DNA of 39,004 bases, taken from contig WPDH01000193.1 in NCBI GenBank assembly GCA_019137255.1, positions 1-39,004 of the forward strand. Direction: 5' to 3'. The notes under the pieces were generated by a model. It was given only the letters and a program-made list of their open reading frames with translations, was not told the DNA's origin and searched no databases. A program made the position numbers and the translations under genes. Positions within the stretch are counted from its first letter, which is position 1, and each line of letters begins with the position of its first letter. The DNA is from Corinectria fuckeliana (taxonomy: Eukaryota; Ascomycota; Sordariomycetes; Hypocreales; Nectriaceae). Shown one piece after another: positions 1 through 11,218 of the stretch.

Positions 1-23
1 TAATAATAATAATAATAATAATA
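1..23. repeat. (TAA)n microsatellite
   Basis: The window opens with about seven TAA units followed by ATAC. It lies inside the AT-rich RIP block and may be a slippage expansion there. No function is apparent. Confidence 0.8.
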
Positions 24-3000
24 CTAGCTATAAGAGTAAGTTTCTTTACTGCAAATTTGCTATATATCTAAGCTGATCTTATATAAGCTAAGAGAAAAAG
101 ATAAGCTAAGATAGAGAGTACTACTACTTTAGGAGAGAAGTCTACTACTCTAAAGGGAGTAGTATAAGCTATCTCCTGTTTTATATATATTATACAGATA
201 GGTAAGAATAGTATAGTAAGTCTCTACTAAGACTAGGTGAATACTATAGTAGGTAGCTATATAGCTTATACCTATATATATAAAACATATAAAGCCCTAC
301 TGTTTACTACTATTACTACTACCTAAGCTCTAGTAGAGGCTCTCTAGTAAGAGAGGGGTACTAATAATATAAGTGTGAGTTAGTTTTATAGTATGTGTGT
401 AAGCTAATAGTATATAGAGGGAGGAGCTTAAGAGGCTTAAGAATACAGCCTTTTAGGCAAAGAGTTAGGCTCTTAAGTGTGTATATATTATACTTATAGT
501 AGTAACTATAAGCTTAATATCTAACTAGTTTAATATACTAGTTAGCAGGATTAACTATATTACTAAGGTGCTTAAGCGTCTTAAATATATTATAGTCTTA
601 GCTCTTACCTGTCTAGAAAGTATTCTTATTCTTATAGCAGTTAGGTTATTAGCCCTTAAGAAAACTAGTAAGAAGAATAGTAATAGTGATAATAAGACTA
701 GTAAGGCTAGTAATAATATTACTACTAGTAAAAATATAAAGAAGAGTAATATAAATATATAGGGTTAGGTAGTAAGTAGTAAAAGTGTAGGTTTAAGTTA
801 GGTTTATAAGTTAGCACTATAAGCTTAGAGGATTTTAATAGGGGGTTAAAGGATTTAATTAGGATTAGTAGTTATTATAATTAGGCTGGTTTTTTACCTT
901 TTATAGCTTTTTCTAGGTGTATTTTATACTTCTTATAAGAGGGGTAAAAAGCACTTAGTGTAGTAATATACTATTCTTATTATAAGGCTGTAAACTTAAT
1001 TATAGTTACTATAGATTTATAAGGCTAGTTTATAGTATAAGATAATATGTTAGCTTAGAAACTACTAGGTAAGCAGTTAAGCAGTTTTACGCTTAGATAG
1101 TTAGAGCCTAAACTTATATTAGTTTTATAGTAGATTTATTAAGTATTCTTATTATTTAGTATACCTAAAGTAAAAGATAATAATATGTTTAGGTATTTTT
1201 TTACTAGTCTTATATAAGTATTATAGTAAAGGCATATTAGGTATATACCTCTAAAAGAGAAAGCTCTTAAGACTAATTTTTCCTGTTTATAGCTATATAA
1301 GTATTAAGCTTTAATATTTATTAAGGTCTTAGTGTAAGTATAATACTCTTTTGTTATTAGTAAGAGGATAAGCTTTAGCTAGTTTAAGTTAATTAGTCCT
1401 CTAGTGCTCTCTTGTTTTATCTTAGAGTTAAGTTTACTATATAGTCTATTTAGAAAGAGTGTGGGCTTTTATTACTACTAATATTAGTTTACACTTTTTA
1501 TAAGAGAGCTAGCTTTTAAGCTAATCTTTAACTTCTTACTATAGTTACTACTATAGTTCTTACTGCTACTTATAGCAAATCTATCTTAAAGCTATAATAG
1601 TAGCAGCCCTAATAAGCTAAGTAGTATCTTATCTCTTAGTATAGCTATAGAATTAAGCGGCTAGTTTATTAAGGTAGATATTAAGAGAGGGGATAGCTAG
1701 CTTTATCTCTAGTAGGTGAGTAAGTATAGCTTTATAGGCTTTTACTACTATATATAGGTTCTAAGTCTATTCTAATATAAGTGCTTATATAATACCTTAA
1801 GGCTTACTACTAAGGGCTGTTAGGGTGTGGTAGGCTCTTATATTATAGACTATAGTAGAATAGATAACTTATATATAGATTAATTTTGCTTCTTTAAGGC
1901 TAACTCTTTATATACTTATAGTGATTATAGTGAGAGCCTAGTGTTAGCACTTAAGTTTCCCTTTAAGGTAGTCTATATATAGGCCTTATAGTAGTTTATA
2001 ATAGAGAAAGAGTCTAAGAAACTTATAAGTTTAGGTAGGCTATACTATTAAGTCTCTAAGTTAGATTTATATCTAGTCTGCTATATATTTATAGGTAAAA
2101 TAGAGGAGTTACATTTTGTCTAGTTTCTAAGTTATACTGTTTATTTAAGCCTAATTATTATATATTTCCTATATAGCCTTAAGCTAGGTTTAGGTTTCTT
2201 TTATATTATAGCTAAATACTAGCAGGTTTATATTATTTATAAATCTAATAACTAATATCCTAAGGGTGTTATTAAGAGCTTTATAAAAGCTAAAAATAAA
2301 GAGGATAAATAGAATAGGTAATAAAAGGGATTCTTAGGGGACTTCTACTTTAACTTTAATTAGGTTAAAAGTTTAGCTATTAAATTAGAGCTATACTGTT
2401 TATAATATAAAGTAGCTAGTAAGCTATACTAAGAGCTATCTAGAGAATCCTTTTAGTTATAAGATAGTAATAAGTTATCTATAGTTAATACTATTAAAGG
2501 CTCTTATAAAGTCAAGCTAAAAAAGAGAGGTAAGACTATATTAAGCTTATACTATATGTACTACTTTAATAACTATAGCTAGGGCTAGCTCTATTAACTT
2601 TTTAGGCTTATTACCTATTTACCCTAAGGGTAATAGCCCCTTCTCTTCTGCTATAGTTATAATATACTTACTAATAACTATTTTAATAATCTTACTAATT
2701 ATANNTAAGCAGGTTATTATATACTTTAAGAAATCCTATAGGGATTTTATCCTCCTTTAGGGCCTTTTATAACTTAATTTAGTATAAAGCTTCTTAGACC
2801 TCTTTAGAGTCTATTATTAGGCGTATATAGCCTAACTTAGGTTTAAGTGTCCTAAGAGGCAGAAGGGAGGGAAGGTTAGAGTTATCTGCTTAAGGTTTAA
2901 AGAAGAATTTCCTTGCTAAGATCTTAGCTTTATTTATATAAAGTGTTACTAGCTTAAGTTAGTCTTAGCAGATAAGAGGTAAGAGCTATAGAGGAGTTAT

Positions 3001-5185
3001 AGTAGTTCTACTATATAGTCTAGCCTATCTTTTTATATTCTAGAATTATATTATATTATACTATAAGAGCTTAATTAGAAGTTTCCTCTAGAGGGTATAT
3101 TATGTGTTTTATATATACTAATCTTATACTGTATACACCTTAGAGTGTGTATACTAGTCTGCTAGGTGGCTAGTTTATTAAGCTATATAGTATGCTTACT
3201 TAAGTTTAAAAGTTACTTTAGTTATTTTACTATTTTACTAAGAGTTATAATAAGGTTTAGGTTTTTTCTGCTTTAGAGTTATATATTTTATAATTATAGT
3301 AAGTTACTTAAGAAGCTATTTAACTTTTATATTTAAGGCTTTTAGGGTAGTTATTATACTGCTAGATATATAATAGAGATAGACTGCTATTTTATTAGCT
3401 GCTTTTTACTAGTGGGTTTTCTTCTAGTTGAATTTAGGGTTTAGCTTAGAGGCTGTCTTTTTATAGGTGTTTATAATATAAACATACTAGGAGATATAGT
3501 TAGACCCTTCTAGGTTATAGTTAGTTCTTATATAAAAGGTATTAATAGTTTTAGTAGCTTAGGTAAGGTCTAAAGTGCTATTTTAGTAGCTTTAGGCTAA
3601 CCTAGTAACTATTCTATAAGAGGTAAAAAGGTTAATATAGAGTTATAATACCTTCTCTATAAGGCTATTACTATCTTAGTCTAAGCGGCTATAATAGTCT
3701 TAAAGCAGGTAGTAAAAGTTAAAGTTGCCTATAAGAAGTATATAATTATTTAGAGTGGTGCTAGTAAGAGCTTATAGTATAAGTGAGTCACCTCTGCTAT
3801 TTAAGAGATTATATAAGGTAATAATTTAGTGTTAGGTTTTTATAAAGGTAATACTAACCTAGTCTTCTTCTGCTTATAATATTTATAACTTAGGCTTATA
3901 CTATTTATTTATATAAACTATTATATGCCTACTATAGTAGACTATATAGTAGTTATAATATCTTAGGTAGGCTAAGGCTCTTATCTTAGGGTTCTTATTA
4001 GGCTTAAAGAGCGTAATTATATTATATTTACTATAGGCTTATAGTGTAATATAGGTTAGAGTGGCTTAATAATTAGTGTTCTAATATAGTACTAGTATTA
4101 ATTAGTAGTCTAGGAGGGGGATAGTAATAGTAATAAGGCTAAGATAATTATTAAAAGAGGGGATAATATGTGGGCAGCTTAGGCTTATATTAGGGCTAGG
4201 CTGGTAGATATTATATATAATCTGTTTATTAAGCTAGAGGGCCTTTTAGGTTTTCTTAATAAGAACTAAATAAGCTAGGCTAATAGTAAGAGTAGTAAGA
4301 GTAAAAGCCCTTAAGTTAGAGGTTTAGTTATTATGTGTTCTTAGAAGCAAAGAGGTCTATCTAAGTATCCTTTCTTAGTCTAGGCTTAGTATAAGGCTAT
4401 AATAAGGTAGTTATAGCTCTAGGCTAGGTATTTACCCTTATAGAGGATATAGTTTAGGGGGATTTTTTTATATTTAGTTAGGTATTCTTCTCTGTTAGTA
4501 TATATAGTGTCTTTATAATATTTATAGGTTAGGGCTGATTTATAGTTCTAGGCTAAGTGTTTAAACTTAAAGTAGTTATAGTATTAGGTAGGTTAGAGCC
4601 TCTTATTAAAGGGCTTATAGTTATATAGTTATATATTAAGTAGTAAGCTGTTATTATATAGGTAGTTAGCCTTTTTAATAGAGCTAACATATAGGATAAG
4701 GTTTATCTTTACTTTAGGGCTAGATTAGCTAGTCTTTTACTTTTTAACTTAGAGGATCTTTAGTTAATTAGATCTATTAATTTCTTTAATAAGCTTGTTA
4801 GTATTATTTAGGATAGATATAAGTTAGATTCTTTTTGCTATTACTATAAATATTAGGAGAGAGAGAGCTATACTATTACTAAAGGCTTTAATAACCTAAT
4901 CTTTAGCGTAAATAGCTTATATCTTATCTGCTATATAAAATATAAGAATAGTATTACCACTTAGTAGCTTTCTTACTATAATAATACTAAAATCACTATA
5001 AGCTTAGTTTACTACCTTAATAGTATCTTTTAAGGTTTAGCTGTTAATATTAGGGGGTGTGTTTCTTATTTAGATTATAACTTTATGTTTAACACAGCTT
5101 TAGATTATTTACTCTGTATTTCCCTGGTTTAGAGGTGTTAGGTTTTATACTGTGATTAATATATAAGAGGGTTAGCCTCTCTTAC

Positions 5186-5430
5186 GATCTGGGGGTGTAA
5201 TAAGAGCTGTGTTAATAATAGAGGTGAGGGCTATAATAATATTTATAGTGATTTAGTCCTTAAGGGCTGTTTTGTGGTTATGTGTTATATCCTCCTCGCG
5301 TAAGATATAGGCCTACACCTTACGTGTAGATATATAGGTTTAGATAATATGCTAAACTTATTTAAGAGATATAGTAGGGATAATTCTAGTGATAGCACTA
5401 TATGTTTTGTTTTCTAGGTTGTCTACTAGT
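5186..5430 (+). mobile_element. Candidate RIP-mutated Copia-type 3' LTR start
   Basis: A purine-rich stretch (GATCTGGGGG, about 5186-5195) is followed at 5196 by TGTAATAAGAGCTGTG, the arrangement of a polypurine tract directly before the TG of a 3' LTR. Downstream come less mutated stretches (TTAAGGGCTGTTTTGTGG; CCTCCTCGCGTAAGATATAGG) that look like fungal Copia LTRs from memory. The 3' end of the LTR is not resolved and no second LTR was found in the window, so the element would extend left beyond position 1 or be incomplete. This is an inference from layout, not a demonstrated element. Confidence 0.4.
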
Positions 5431-5905
5431 GTTCTACTTAGTTTTATAGTAAGTTTGTTATTTTTACTTAGTATATACTAGCTGATTCTTATAAGAGGGT
5501 TATATTAATTTTAGTTAAGTCTATATACCTCTAAATTAATAGCTATTAGAAGCATATTAGTATTATTACTATAGTCCTAATACGCTATTATCCCTAGGGT
5601 AATATATATATAAGAATTTAGATTCTAGTGTTAAAATATATTTTAAAGGCAGATTAGGGCTGTAGTAAGTAGAAACTAGGTAAGTAAGAAAAATATTATA
5701 TATTAATAAAAGAATAGTAATTAAAAAGGTAATATAGTAATATAAATCTAATTAAAAGGAGAGAGTATTTATACCTAAGAATATAATATTAAAGAAAAAA
5801 AAAGGAAAAATTAAGTTATAATAAAAGGTTTTTTTAAGCTATAGCTAAATATATAACCTAAGATTATATACTCTTAATCTTAAGATCTTAGTAAATATAT
5901 ATAAT

Positions 5906-6064
5906 AAGATTATATAAGAGCGTATTATATTAAGTAACTCTAGTGAAAAAAAACTTAAAAACATTTAGGGATTAATTAATATACGTAAAATAGGGTTATA
6001 TAAGAGCACATAAGGTTATATAAGCGCACAGTATAGGGTGACTCTAGCGAAATTTCTAAAAAAA
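5906..6064. repeat. Degenerate short direct repeats at the AT-rich border
   Basis: Two roughly 45-50 bp units (5906-5952 and 6012-6064) share the order AAGRTTATATAAG, then GTRACTCTAGYGAAA. A partial third copy of the first half lies at 5993-6010. Most differences are G/A or C/T, with the left copy carrying the A/T state (TAACTCTAGTGAAA against TGACTCTAGCGAAA). The right copy is the last sequence before composition becomes normal. Confidence 0.6.
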
Positions 6065-6770
6065 GTTGATGTGAGACACCAGGCCCTATAGCCTTCCGTA
6101 CCGACCCGCTAATTACGGAGTACAGAAGACATGGGCGGGGGAGCTTGGGAGCTAACCCGCTAAAGTGCCAAACAAAACTCCAGTTCTAGGCGGTCGTTGC
6201 TCCGACGCCCAGGCACTTTAGGTGCTGAGAGACTCCACTTGCCCACTAGAGCACAGGCCCTTACAAGGGGTGGGGTGCTGCTAATTAGCCCCATGCCAAT
6301 TCGAAGCCCAAGCGGAAGTCCCGAGACAGAAAACTTGAACCGACGGGAGCTTGGAGCCCCACCGTCTCTTCACTGTGTCCCGCCGCCGGTATTCCGCGCC
6401 CGCGATGTTCAAGTCCTTCATGAGAATATCCACTATGAGGTCTTCTATCACTCGTTGGTTTACTGACTCTTAACCATTCAAGTATATCAAGCGTAGCTGA
6501 TTTATGTCGTCGGCTTTCTCCTCTTCCCTCCTAGACAGTGTACAGGTGGGTGTCTATGGCATCAGTAGTGCAAGTCGTGGTGGCTGTGCTCCGGCTGTAA
6601 GGCAGATACGTATCAATAGTCTCATATAACTTGACCAGCTCGAGGTTGACGTCAGTGAGACCCCCTTGGTTCAGATATCCCCAGCATTGTCATCCTCCCG
6701 CAGATTTCAATATACAACTTCCAGCTTGTCGGTGACTTCCGTGTCTTAAACCTCTGCACTCGTAACTGCT
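6065..6770. other. No gene seen; border region upstream of the Helo-like pseudogene
   Basis: Composition is normal from about 6065. An open frame at 6197-6466 has no recognisable domain, no start context and no splice signals, and is regarded as chance. The last about 100 bases could serve as promoter and leader for the ATG at 6771. Nothing else is recognised. Confidence 0.5.
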
Positions 6771-8483
6771 ATGGACCCAGCCTCTATCGTCGGCCTCATA
6801 GTAACGGGCTGCAAGCTCAGTCTCACCCTCTACGACATTGGCACCATGATAGCCGACGCGCCCGAGGAGATTTCAAGCATCCGAACCGAGATCTCTGCCC
6901 TCAATGTCGCCCTCGGCCAGCTGGACGGCTGGGTCAGCAGCGCGAGCCCGAAAGCCGCGTCATCTGGCATCGAAGACGACGTTTCTGAAATCATCGCCGC
7001 GTGCAAGGATACCTACGCAGGTCTGGCCAAGTTGATTTCGAACAATTCTCAGCCGTCCTTATAGATGAGGATTATGTGGATCAAGAACGGCCCAGACGCT
7101 ATGATATTGCTCCGCCGGATCGAGAGCCACAAGGCCAGTCTCAACTTGATCCTAACTATGATATCTGCGGATGTGCTCATTTCTTCTCTATGTGTATGTT
7201 ATCATGTAGGCACTGCGTAGTTACTCGATGGTATTCTCGTGGATTAAACGTGAGCCCTCTTCGCCTTCCTAACCAAGTTCATAGTCGCACCAACGCCCGC
7301 ATTGAAGATCGTCTCGACAAGATGGACTATGTCATGAGACACGTCGCAAAGAGCCAGCAGAAAATCTCAAGAAAACACAACGCCCAGCTCACAACAGCAG
7401 AGATGACAACAGAAACGACCATCACAGTACAAGCCCTGCCACGATCTGATACGAACACCACATCAGCCACTCACATCGATAACCGCACGACGCCCTCTAC
7501 CACCCAAAGTCCGGAGACTGGAGTTCAAGAACTACACCTTTATGTTATGATGAGTGCAATTCAAGAAGCGAGGCGAGACTCGACGACCACGCAGTGCACT
7601 GTCGACACCACCGCAGACAGTGTTATTACGGGAGTGACGGACCTCTCCATAAACGACCTCAACGTTGAAGACCTTCTACAACCCGTGTCAAACCCTTTGC
7701 TTCAAACTGAGGCACCAGTCTCAACCTCAGTCACTACTCTATCTACCGGTCTAGACAGCTCATTTCGTCTCCGGGAAAATTCTAGGAGGCCACGGACAGC
7801 TACACCGAGTCGCAAGCAAAGGACGGCTATCACACTATCCCACATTCTCAATCAAAAGACCCGCTCACCTTGCAGCCTCTTTGACCTCTATATATATATG
7901 AGATACAGAGGTTCTGAAGACAGCTTGGATTTCGAGTACATAGTGCCGACTCTACTGTTGTTGACATTCGCTGACGATCTACCGCAGCCTCAACGTAATG
8001 TGACAAACACATCTATACGAACGTCGTATTGGGCAAGAGTACGACATCCAGGTGAAGAAAATGAACTGGACCCCTCCCCTAGAAACCGGGTTGGGGCACG
8101 ACACAACAAATCAAGACTTATTACCAGAACCAAATTCCGACACACCCAGTCCACCGACTCCTCCCGTGTCCAGAGACGAGGTCTGCAAATCAGCTGATGA
8201 TATCATCTGGCACTACATCCGAGAAGGTGCAGAGAGAGAAATAGGAGTTCCCGACCATCTGAAGCGCAACATCATGACCCGCTGCTACGACCCCTCGTCG
8301 ATGGGGATCGATTGGCGTTTTAACCCCAGAGTCTTCGGAGACACGACAGACTTTGTCTATACGATGACCGAGAAATATGTGCTTCCGGGATTCTTGAAGA
8401 TGAGTAGACTGCTGTGGAAAGGGATCCGAGACCCTGGGAGTCTTGGCTCACTGAGGAGCGCGAGATATGCTATTCAAGAATAG
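6771..8483 (+). pseudogene. Helo-like N-terminal domain + RGS domain fusion gene, disrupted
   Basis: The start (MDPASIVGLIVTGCKLSLTL, 6771) is typical of the fungal Helo-like/STAND N-terminal domain, found in signalling and incompatibility-type proteins. The conserved helix with RRIESHKASLNLILT follows at about 7110-7160 in the same frame, but a TAG at 7062-7064 separates the two parts. The reading then moves to frame 2 (RIEDRLDKMDYVMRHVAKSQ, about 7297), and no GT-AG pair joins the frames, so a frameshift is likely. A Thr/Ser-rich linker of about 190 residues follows. The first half of an RGS fold comes next (TRSPCSLFDLYIYMRYRGSE, about 7858-7917), then a good 52-nt intron (7936-7987: GTACAT, CTGAC, CGCAG), an in-frame TGA at 8001-8003, and the second RGS half (DDIIWHYIREGAEREIGVP, about 8197; LPGFLKMSR to about 8410). 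RGS domains speed GTP hydrolysis on G-alpha. An alternative intron 7995-8051 would bypass the TGA but would remove residues that fit the RGS alignment. The lesions at 7062 and the frame change remain unexplained by splicing. Confidence 0.65.
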
Positions 8484-8689
8484 TGATCTGTCGTCCACGA
8501 AGTGTACTCGAGAAAACTGAAGTGAATTAAGAACTCGTACATGCATCGCAGTTCAAACGCCCCATTTCTCACCTCCCCATTGTCATTTATCGTTCACGCC
8601 TTTGCCGTCTTAATTGGTATTTCTTGGGCGTGGGCCATTTCGCCTAAGACTCTCATGGCTAGGAAGCTGGCCCAATCTTTGCAAGTGAG

Positions 8690-10330
8690 TCTGTCATCAG
8701 TCCTTATCCGATCATAGCTGTGGGCATGTTGGCCCTGTCCGTGACCGGATGGCCGAGAAGAGGTATTCGCCACCTGCCTCGTAGTCATCATCGCGCTCTT
8801 CATTCAGCAACGCTTGCCGCGCATTGTCTTTCCCTGCAACGTTGAGTCGGATCTAGGCATACTCTTCCTGCATTTTGCCTGGAGCGATAGTATCGCAGCT
8901 GGGGCTGGAAGTCAGGGGACTGCTGCTCAGCCTCGTCCTTGGCAAGGCCCCCTGCGACTATGAACGCGTTGCGTATCTGCCTTCCATTCCCAGGCACCTT
9001 TGCCCCTTGGATATTTTCCCCAATGATCTGTCACGAATTGGACGATGTCGCTTTTCACTACCACCAAGGGTCGCTCACCGCTAGCTTGACTTTGTTGTTC
9101 TTCCGCCTGTCGCAGTCGGTCGATATTTATGCGAAACACTTTCTCAACTTCGGCTTTTCCTAACCTCTTGTAATGCAGTCCCATAGATCAGCTAGACGAA
9201 ACGATTCAGTTAACATCTCTTCTAGCTTCCAAGAGCTGGTCGCTCGAGCTAATGAAACGGAAAAGAGTGGCCGTTTGTAGGTTTGGGCCACTGCCTCAGC
9301 GGTGGCAGTCTTGCCAATACTAGCTAGGCTCACCATGAAGCATAATGATGAGGCCTCTTCCTTTTCCCCGGATCAAGTCTTTCGTATTAGAACCGTTCTT
9401 TTAAATTATTCTCTCGATGCGCTTCCGCCTCAGGAGTGCGCGGGCCGACCCCTGGATCATTCTCTTGTGGTTTTCGTCGAGCTGCAGACGGCTGAATCCA
9501 TCGACCCTCCAGTCAAGGGCTTTCATGAATCGGACTTCGAACGGCTCAAATCTTCCCTGCTTCGATGCGTATGCGAAATACTCTGTGGCAGTGAGGCCTG
9601 GTCATTGCCTTCCGGAATCAGGCCGGCGTCCCTGTCAGGCCTCAGGTACTTATCTTTCTTGACATAGCTATCATACCCCAATTTCCCAACATTTTCCTCG
9701 ATCACAAGGACTTCATGTGAGACATCTAGGACCATTGACCGACTGGTGTCGGACCAAACAAGGAGTGGATCTGAACCATGCACAGTTTTGGTACATCCTG
9801 ATGGTTGGTACAATGAAGCAGCTTCTTCAAACATGCTTCTATGCTCTGGGTGATTGTTGAAGGTTTCAGTAGAGTCAATGATGACTTCGTCTTCCAAATG
9901 TTCGGAAGATTCATGTTGTTCGGCGCCTTGCGTGTAGTCTGTGATAGGTTTTCCACAGGGATCCGTCGTCAAAGTCCAGCCGTTGTAAGGCATGTGCCGT
10001 TGAGAAGGACATGTCGTAAACATGCCCCTATTTTCTTATGCTTCTCCAATGTACCTGTCGCTCCAGCGGTGAGTTGACCTGCGTAGAAGTCAAGGTCTCA
10101 AAGTAATCGATTGCGAAATCGAGCGGCAAGGGCTGATAGGAAGTGCCATCAAAGTCAAGATAGTAAGCTGAAACAACGAGGTCTCGGAATATTTCTCATC
10201 GGAATCCCCTCTCCCGTTAATCGAAGGGAATGGATCAGCATTCTCGATCTTAATATCGAAAACTCGCCGAATCTTTTGGTACATTGCATTCGATTTGCTG
10301 GGCTGCCAGATAGACCAGTGACGAGGTCCA
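8690..10330 (-). pseudogene. Fungal AAA ATPase (DUF7025-type) pseudogene
   Basis: Reading the minus strand from about 10330 down gives fragments in changing frames in the order of a fungal DUF7025-AAA protein. First, YYLDFDGTSYQPLPLDFAID (about 10170-10110). Then GWTLTTDPCGKPITDY (about 9990-9940), LDENHKRMIQ (about 9480), and GRGLIIMLHGEP leading into a frameshifted Walker A (IGKTATAEAVA, about 9320-9285). Then KRPLFSVSLA and ESFRLADLWDC (to about 9177). The next residues, LHYKRLGKAEVEKVFRINID, belong to the lid after the ATPase core. The stretch that should carry Walker B, sensor 1 and the arginine finger (about 50 or more residues) is absent at about 9180. The lid then shows NGRQIRNAF (about 8985) and PQLRY (about 8900). 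At least three frameshifts and several stops are present. The 5' end is uncertain. Such proteins are common, functionally obscure ATPases in filamentous fungi. Confidence 0.8.
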
Positions 10331-11066
10331 TGGGACTGAAGAGTGGTAGTCCGTAGTGCAAAAGTGGTGGGGGCGAAAAGAAACAATGGTGGGGGGGCTT
10401 GGGCCAATGATTAATAACGTCGGCCACCAGAAGATGGCCCCCCGGGAGATGGGCCCTCCCGTAGTTGATCTTGGTGCAGGGGTGTTATGTATGGTGCCTG
10501 CAGGGTGTCGGCAGTGCTACGGTTCTAAGCTGCTCAAGCAGAGGCTAGGGCAGCTTCATATCTATATAATGTGGAATAATTACCACGCTGCTATTCGTAG
10601 TGACGGCTATAATGACTGCCTGTAGCCTAGTCTTATAGATGACTGTAATCGTAAAGTAACATGTTTAATTTGCTCTTTTTTGGTAATCCTTAATTGTCGA
10701 GCTTTCCGTATGATCGTAGCTGCTTAAGTTGATGCGATGCATTGGCTTAGCCGGAGATCCTTTTTAGCTTCCCTATTGGCTGTGACGCCTGTCAGCACCA
10801 TGCAGGCGGCACCTTGCTGGCACCTTGTCGCAGCCCGTAACCTCGCTGATCAGGGCTCGAGATTTGGTGCCCGGGAAGTGGGCAAAGCTGATTCTGGCAC
10901 CTAGCCTCCCTGTAGCACGGTAACCACCCCTCACCAGGTCCTACTACGGCCCTTAATTAGTCAGCAATTGAACCCCACTAGCTCCATTACCAGGGCTGAA
11001 AGTCAGGTGTGGATATGCCAGTCTTGACTGCCTTCCAACTGCCCCTCCCCCTCCCGAAAGTCGGGG
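10331..11066. other. No gene seen; upstream region of LYS2 copy
   Basis: About 740 bases without a recognisable coding sequence on either strand. Open frames here (for example 10356-10625) show no domain or coding bias. The right end probably contains promoter sequence for the LYS2 copy. Confidence 0.5.
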
Positions 11067-11073
11067 TGAGTCA
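11067..11073. promoter_or_regulatory. Cross-pathway control element (Gcn4/CPC1-type TGACTCA)
   Basis: TGAGTCA on the plus strand, the reverse complement of TGACTCA, is a perfect binding site for Gcn4/CPC1/CpcA bZIP regulators of general amino acid control. It lies 146 bases upstream of the ATG of the LYS2 copy, a lysine biosynthesis gene expected to be under this control. A 7-mer can occur by chance, but position and gene function agree. Confidence 0.6.
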
Positions 11074-11218
11074 ATAGCAAAATTTATCTATTGCCCGGGC
11101 GTATGGAACACATCTGAGCCAACATTGTTGACGCTCAACTGACGTACTCAATCCAATTCCCTTTCTTGCTTCTTTCGCATTGCTATCCGATATCGACACC
11201 CTCACAACCGCCGCCACC

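Larger units (their letters stand above)
1..6064. repeat. RIP-mutated AT-rich block (degenerate transposable elements)
   Basis: About 6 kb of very AT-rich DNA in which CpA and TpG dinucleotides are almost absent while TpA, CTAG, GCTA and TTAA words dominate. Stops are frequent in all frames. This is the expected outcome of repeat-induced point mutation (C to T, preferentially at CpA, on both strands) acting on repeated DNA. Runs of G or C not followed by A (for example GGGG, CCTCC) and a few CpG sites survive, so the bias is CpA-specific rather than general AT drift. No protein family could be recognised with confidence in any frame. Two ambiguous bases (NN) sit at 2704-2705. The small open frame at 568-762 encodes only Lys/Ser/Asn-rich low-complexity sequence and is treated as chance. 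The block ends abruptly near 6064, where normal composition begins. Confidence 0.9.

Noticed and set aside
568..762. 64-residue open frame in the AT-rich block
   Set aside because: Lys/Ser/Asn low-complexity sequence produced by the RIP-biased composition; no domain, no signals.
6197..6466. 89-residue open frame after the border
   Set aside because: No recognisable family, no coding bias, and no start or splice context.
7001..8197. 398-residue open frame taken as a complete gene
   Set aside because: Its first part reads the wrong frame through the Helo-like domain and its last part reads through an intron; it is only the middle of the Helo-like/RGS pseudogene.
9302..9667. Plus-strand 121-residue open frame
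   Set aside because: Lies antisense to recognisable AAA ATPase fragments, including the Walker A region.
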